From an uncultured Eggerthellaceae bacterium (GTDB lineage: Bacteria; Actinomycetota; Coriobacteriia; Coriobacteriales; Eggerthellaceae), in contig CALUHI010000041.1 in assembly GCA_944320405.1 (NCBI GenBank), positions 1 through 36,208 of the forward strand: a stretch of DNA of 36,208 nt. Reading direction: 5' to 3'. The notes under the pieces were generated by a model. The model searched no databases and had not been told where the DNA came from. It worked only from the letters and a program-made list of their open reading frames with translations. Positions within the stretch are counted from its first letter, which is position 1. Each line of letters begins with the position of its first letter. This document shows, piece after piece, positions 34,295-36,208 of this stretch. A program made the position numbers and the translations under genes.

Positions 34295-34451
34295 GGATTC
34301 CCTTTCGGATCCCGTTAGTTGTTGCGTTCGGGCGGCGCAGCGCCCCCAGCCGATGCGGCGCACTCGGCTCGTTCGCATGCGCTGGGCGTTCTGCCTGGGC
34401 AGAGCGTTCGGTGCGCACGGGGCGCTCGACCCGATTTCACTCGTTGCAACC

Positions 34452-34457
34452 ATTATA
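34452..34457 (-). promoter_or_regulatory. -10 element candidate for murA
   Basis: TATAAT on the minus strand; the expected -35 position is GC-rich and poor. The transcript would start near 34445 and leave a leader of about 150 bases before the murA start. The 34295-34596 stretch holds this element and the hairpin at 34526-34562; nothing else was seen. Confidence 0.45.
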
Positions 34458-34525
34458 CGGATGCCGCGCCCCCGCGCACGCCATGAGACAGGGAGCCTGC
34501 CGAACTTCCATGAAGTGTTGAGAGG

Positions 34526-34562
34526 GCACGTCTCCGACTTCCGCGAGTCGTCTGAGACGTGC
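34526..34562 (-). terminator. Strong hairpin between the toxin fragment and murA
   Basis: GCACGTCTC pairs with GAGACGTGC (9 bp), and CGACT/AGTCG extends it inward. There is no T-run. It could end transcripts of the antitoxin operon. Confidence 0.5.
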
Positions 34563-34596
34563 AGCTCCATTGCCATGGCCTATAAAGGACAAGGGG

Positions 34597-34698
34597 CTAG
34601 TTTTCGTACAATTCTCGATCTATGAAGGTGGAGATGTCCTGGGTTCGGTGGCGAAAGGTGGTGGTGAATTCCTCCGAGCGTTCTACTTTATAGGTCAT
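34597..34698 (-). pseudogene. Truncated RelE/ParE-like toxin fragment
   Basis: A 33-codon frame from ATG 34698 overlaps the antitoxin end by 11 bases, the usual antitoxin-toxin arrangement. Its sequence (MTYKVERSEEFTTTF...DISTFIDRELYEN) resembles the first strand and helices of RelE/ParE-type toxins, which are normally 80-100 residues long. It stops at TAG 34597 and no continuation was found in the other frames. Most likely a decayed toxin; identity is tentative because the fragment is short. Confidence 0.5.
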
Positions 34699-34990
34699 AT
34701 TTCAGCCTTAGCTCGTCGATCAGCTCGCGAGCATCGTTGGTGCGCCTGGCGGCGATGTCGTCGAGGCCGGCGCGAATGCTTGCGGCGGTCTCTTCGAGTT
34801 CGCGTTGGCGTGCGAGCTCGCGCCGAGCTGCTTGCCTCATAGCAAGATCGTAGCGCTCAAATGTCTCGGAGCTCATGATAACCAGGTCGCTGTAACCGTT
34901 TTTGGTGATGCGGATGGGTTCGTCGGTGCTATGGCGCTTCGCCGAGATCCCGGCGGTGTCTTTCAGCTCTTTTATGGGAAGAATGGTCAT
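34688..34990 (-). CDS. Phd/YefM-family type II antitoxin
   Basis: 100 residues from ATG 34990, directly after a strong GGAGGG site. The N-terminal ~50 residues match the Phd/YefM fold (LPIKELKDTAGISAKRHSTDEPIRITKNGYSDLVIMSSETFERYD-like pattern, DNA-binding part). The C-terminal half is a long charged helix (RQAARRELARQRELEETAASI) expected to wrap the toxin. It would repress its own promoter. Its toxin partner is apparently truncated. Confidence 0.9.
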   Translation of the reverse strand: MTILPIKELKDTAGISAKRHSTDEPIRITKNGYSDLVIMSSETFERYDLAMRQAARRELARQRELEETAASIRAGLDDIAARRTNDARELIDELRLKYDL

Positions 34991-35133
34991 GTTCCCTCCA
35001 GTCTCTATCACGACCTGATCGTCCCATTACAAACCCATAATTAGGAAACGATACATATAGGTCGAAATCAAGCCTTACGATCGAGCCTGGTCTTCTATAC
35101 GTTTGCGCGAGCGGGAGTGCTACGAGCTGATCG

Positions 35134-35143
35134 TTGGTATAAT
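35134..35143 (+). promoter_or_regulatory. Extended -10 promoter for leader ORF and helicase
   Basis: TTGG-TATAAT: a perfect -10 (35138-35143) with an upstream TG. The -35 position is poor. Transcription would start near 35150, 40 bases before the leader ORF. Confidence 0.6.
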
Positions 35144-35189
35144 GGGCAATCGTAAAGCGAGTTTGGCGACGCGTTAAAGGGGTCGAACA

Positions 35190-35276
35190 ATGATTCATCT
35201 GCAGGGGACTTTCTGCGGGGGGGGGGCTGCTAGTTCGCTGATCAGCCCTGCTGCCCTGAGCTTCGGGGCGGCATAG
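35190..35276 (+). CDS. 28-codon leader ORF containing a G10 tract, overlapping helicase start region
   Basis: ATG 35190 follows AAAGGGG at 7 bases. The frame runs 28 codons (MIHLQGTFCGGG...) and ends at TAG 35274-35276, one base before the helicase ATG (TAG-T-ATG). A run of ten G residues (35217-35226) lies in codons 10-13. With nine or eleven G the frame would stop within about 20 bases of the tract, well before the helicase. The helicase has only a mediocre ribosome-binding site of its own, so coupling is plausible. Function as a phase-variable switch is a hypothesis. Confidence 0.45.
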   Translation: MIHLQGTFCGGGAASSLISPAALSFGAA

Positions 35277-35277
35277 T

Positions 35278-36208
35278 ATGGATGCCGCATTCTTCGATAA
35301 CCGAGCGAGCATCCTGAAAGACGACCTTGCGCAGACCGTGCAATCCGGAGATCGCCTTTCTGTGGCTGCCTCAGTGTTTTCAATGTACGCCTTTGACGAG
35401 CTGCGCGATCAGCTTGAATCGCTCGACGAATTCCGTTTCATTTACACCCAGCCTACTTTCGCCAAGGAGCGCGCGAAAAAAGAGCAGCGCGAGTTCTACA
35501 TTCCTCGCCAGTCTCGCGAACAAGGGCTCTACGGCACCGAATTCGAAATCAAGCTACGAAACGAGCTTACTCAGAAAGCGGTTGCGTCCGAATGTGCCCG
35601 ATGGATAAAGCAGAAGGCGCAATTCAAAACGGCGATTCAGGGGAATGCCCCAGTCGCTTCCGCTCTCACGGTTTCCGGCGCCGACGTTGCAACGTATATG
35701 CCGTTTTCTGGATTTACCGTAGGGGAGCTTGGCTGCGGTAGCCACCCCACCTTCACGGGTATCACTCGCCTGGATACCGCCTCTTCGCAGGGGTTCCTTC
35801 AGATGTTCGACACGGCATGGGAAAGCGATCAGCTGGAAGACGTTACCGATGCCGTTATCGAGAACATATCGGCGATGTATCGGGAAAACCCTCCCGAGCT
35901 TGTGTATTACGCCGCGTTGTATCGCATTTTCCACGAATTTCTCAGTGAGACTTCGCCGGATAATCTGGCTCAGGAAGGGATTAAATTCCGAGAGTCGAAG
36001 ATCTGGAACATGCTCTACGACTTTCAGCGAGATGCCACGCTTGCTATTATCAACAAACTGCAAACCTACAACGGTTGCATTCTTGCCGACAGCGTTGGCC
36101 TGGGCAAGACCTTCACGGCGCTCGCCGTCATAAAATACTACGAATCCCTGAACCGTGACGTGTTGGTTCTGTGTCCAAAGAAGCTCTCGGAAAACTGGCT
36201 CACCTACA
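35278..36208 (+). CDS. SNF2-like helicase with PLD-like N-terminal region, partial
   Basis: 310 codons from ATG 35278; the gene leaves the right edge. The N-terminal ~60 residues (DRLSVAASVFSMYAFDELRDQL) resemble the phospholipase-D-like domain that opens a family of ~1000-residue helicases, followed by a conserved linker (EFYIPRQSREQGLYGTEFEI). Near residue 270 the ATPase begins: QRDATLAIIN, then Walker A in ILADSVGLGKTFTA and motif Ia VLVLCPKKLSENW. In other genomes members occur in accessory islands, often with DNA methyltransferases; a role in defence or DNA restriction is inferred. The gene is clearly lower in GC than its left neighbours, suggesting horizontal transfer. Confidence 0.85.
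   Translation, partial: MDAAFFDNRASILKDDLAQTVQSGDRLSVAASVFSMYAFDELRDQLESLDEFRFIYTQPTFAKERAKKEQREFYIPRQSREQGLYGTEFEIKLRNELTQKAVASECARWIKQKAQFKTAIQGNAPVASALTVSGADVATYMPFSGFTVGELGCGSHPTFTGITRLDTASSQGFLQMFDTAWESDQLEDVTDAVIENISAMYRENPPELVYYAALYRIFHEFLSETSPDNLAQEGIKFRESKIWNMLYDFQRDATLAIINKLQTYNGCILADSVGLGKTFTALAVIKYYESLNRDVLVLCPKKLSENWLTY

Overview
The window is a GC-rich, gene-dense bacterial chromosome segment. Its content points to a strictly anaerobic gut-type actinobacterium of the Coriobacteriia (Eggerthellaceae-like): a corrinoid protein with a RACo-type activator, class III (anaerobic) ribonucleotide reductase, DUF169 and DUF2284 proteins, actinobacterial-type Rho with a long N-terminal extension, and many GTG/TTG starts. 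This assignment is inferred from gene content; no database was searched. TAG is the commonest stop codon (17 of about 31 genes). No tRNA, rRNA, CRISPR array or complete insertion sequence was recognised.

Layout. (1) 1-2993: the 5' part of a methyltransferase corrinoid protein (minus strand, running off the left edge) diverges from a RACo-type corrinoid activator and a DUF2284 metal-binding protein. A nested palindrome with an intrinsic terminator follows. (2) 3159-4736: a PucR-family regulator with an unusual Cys cluster. (3) 4923-12854: a histidine biosynthesis cluster, hisZ-hisG fusion, hisD, hisC, hisB, hisH, hisA, hisF and hisI. It is interrupted by palindromic repeats and by a guanidine-III riboswitch plus an SMR guanidinium exporter (gdx) between hisF and hisI. 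hisE and histidinol-phosphatase are not in the window. (4) 13033-14266: DUF169 protein and, on the minus strand, a YgbA-like protein. (5) 14429-21123: small leader ORF, transaldolase, rho, sppA, a divergent MetRS-like enzyme and rnhA. (6) 21124-25221: a 580-base non-coding stretch with a 25-bp tandem array, then minus-strand CmpB-family membrane protein, engB and a Bcr/CflA-type MFS transporter. (7) 25404-28673: NrdR-box-like sites, a 20-codon leader ORF, nrdD interrupted by an in-frame TAG, and nrdG. (8) 28723-30692: rpsB and tsf. (9) 30757-34294, minus strand: Cys-rich protein and Nfu-type protein, then murA and an LCP-family protein. (10) 34526-36208: what looks like the edge of an accessory island, with a Phd/YefM antitoxin, a truncated toxin, and the start of a large SNF2-like helicase preceded by a short ORF holding a G10 tract.

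The observations I rate highest are these. The G10-bearing leader ORF reaches the helicase start only when the tract length leaves its frame intact. nrdD is split by an amber codon. A guanidine-III riboswitch/gdx unit sits inside the his cluster. HisZ and HisG are fused. Two copies of a ~105-bp palindrome show a compensatory base-pair change, and three TAG stops are followed by near-identical TGCC-loop hairpins.
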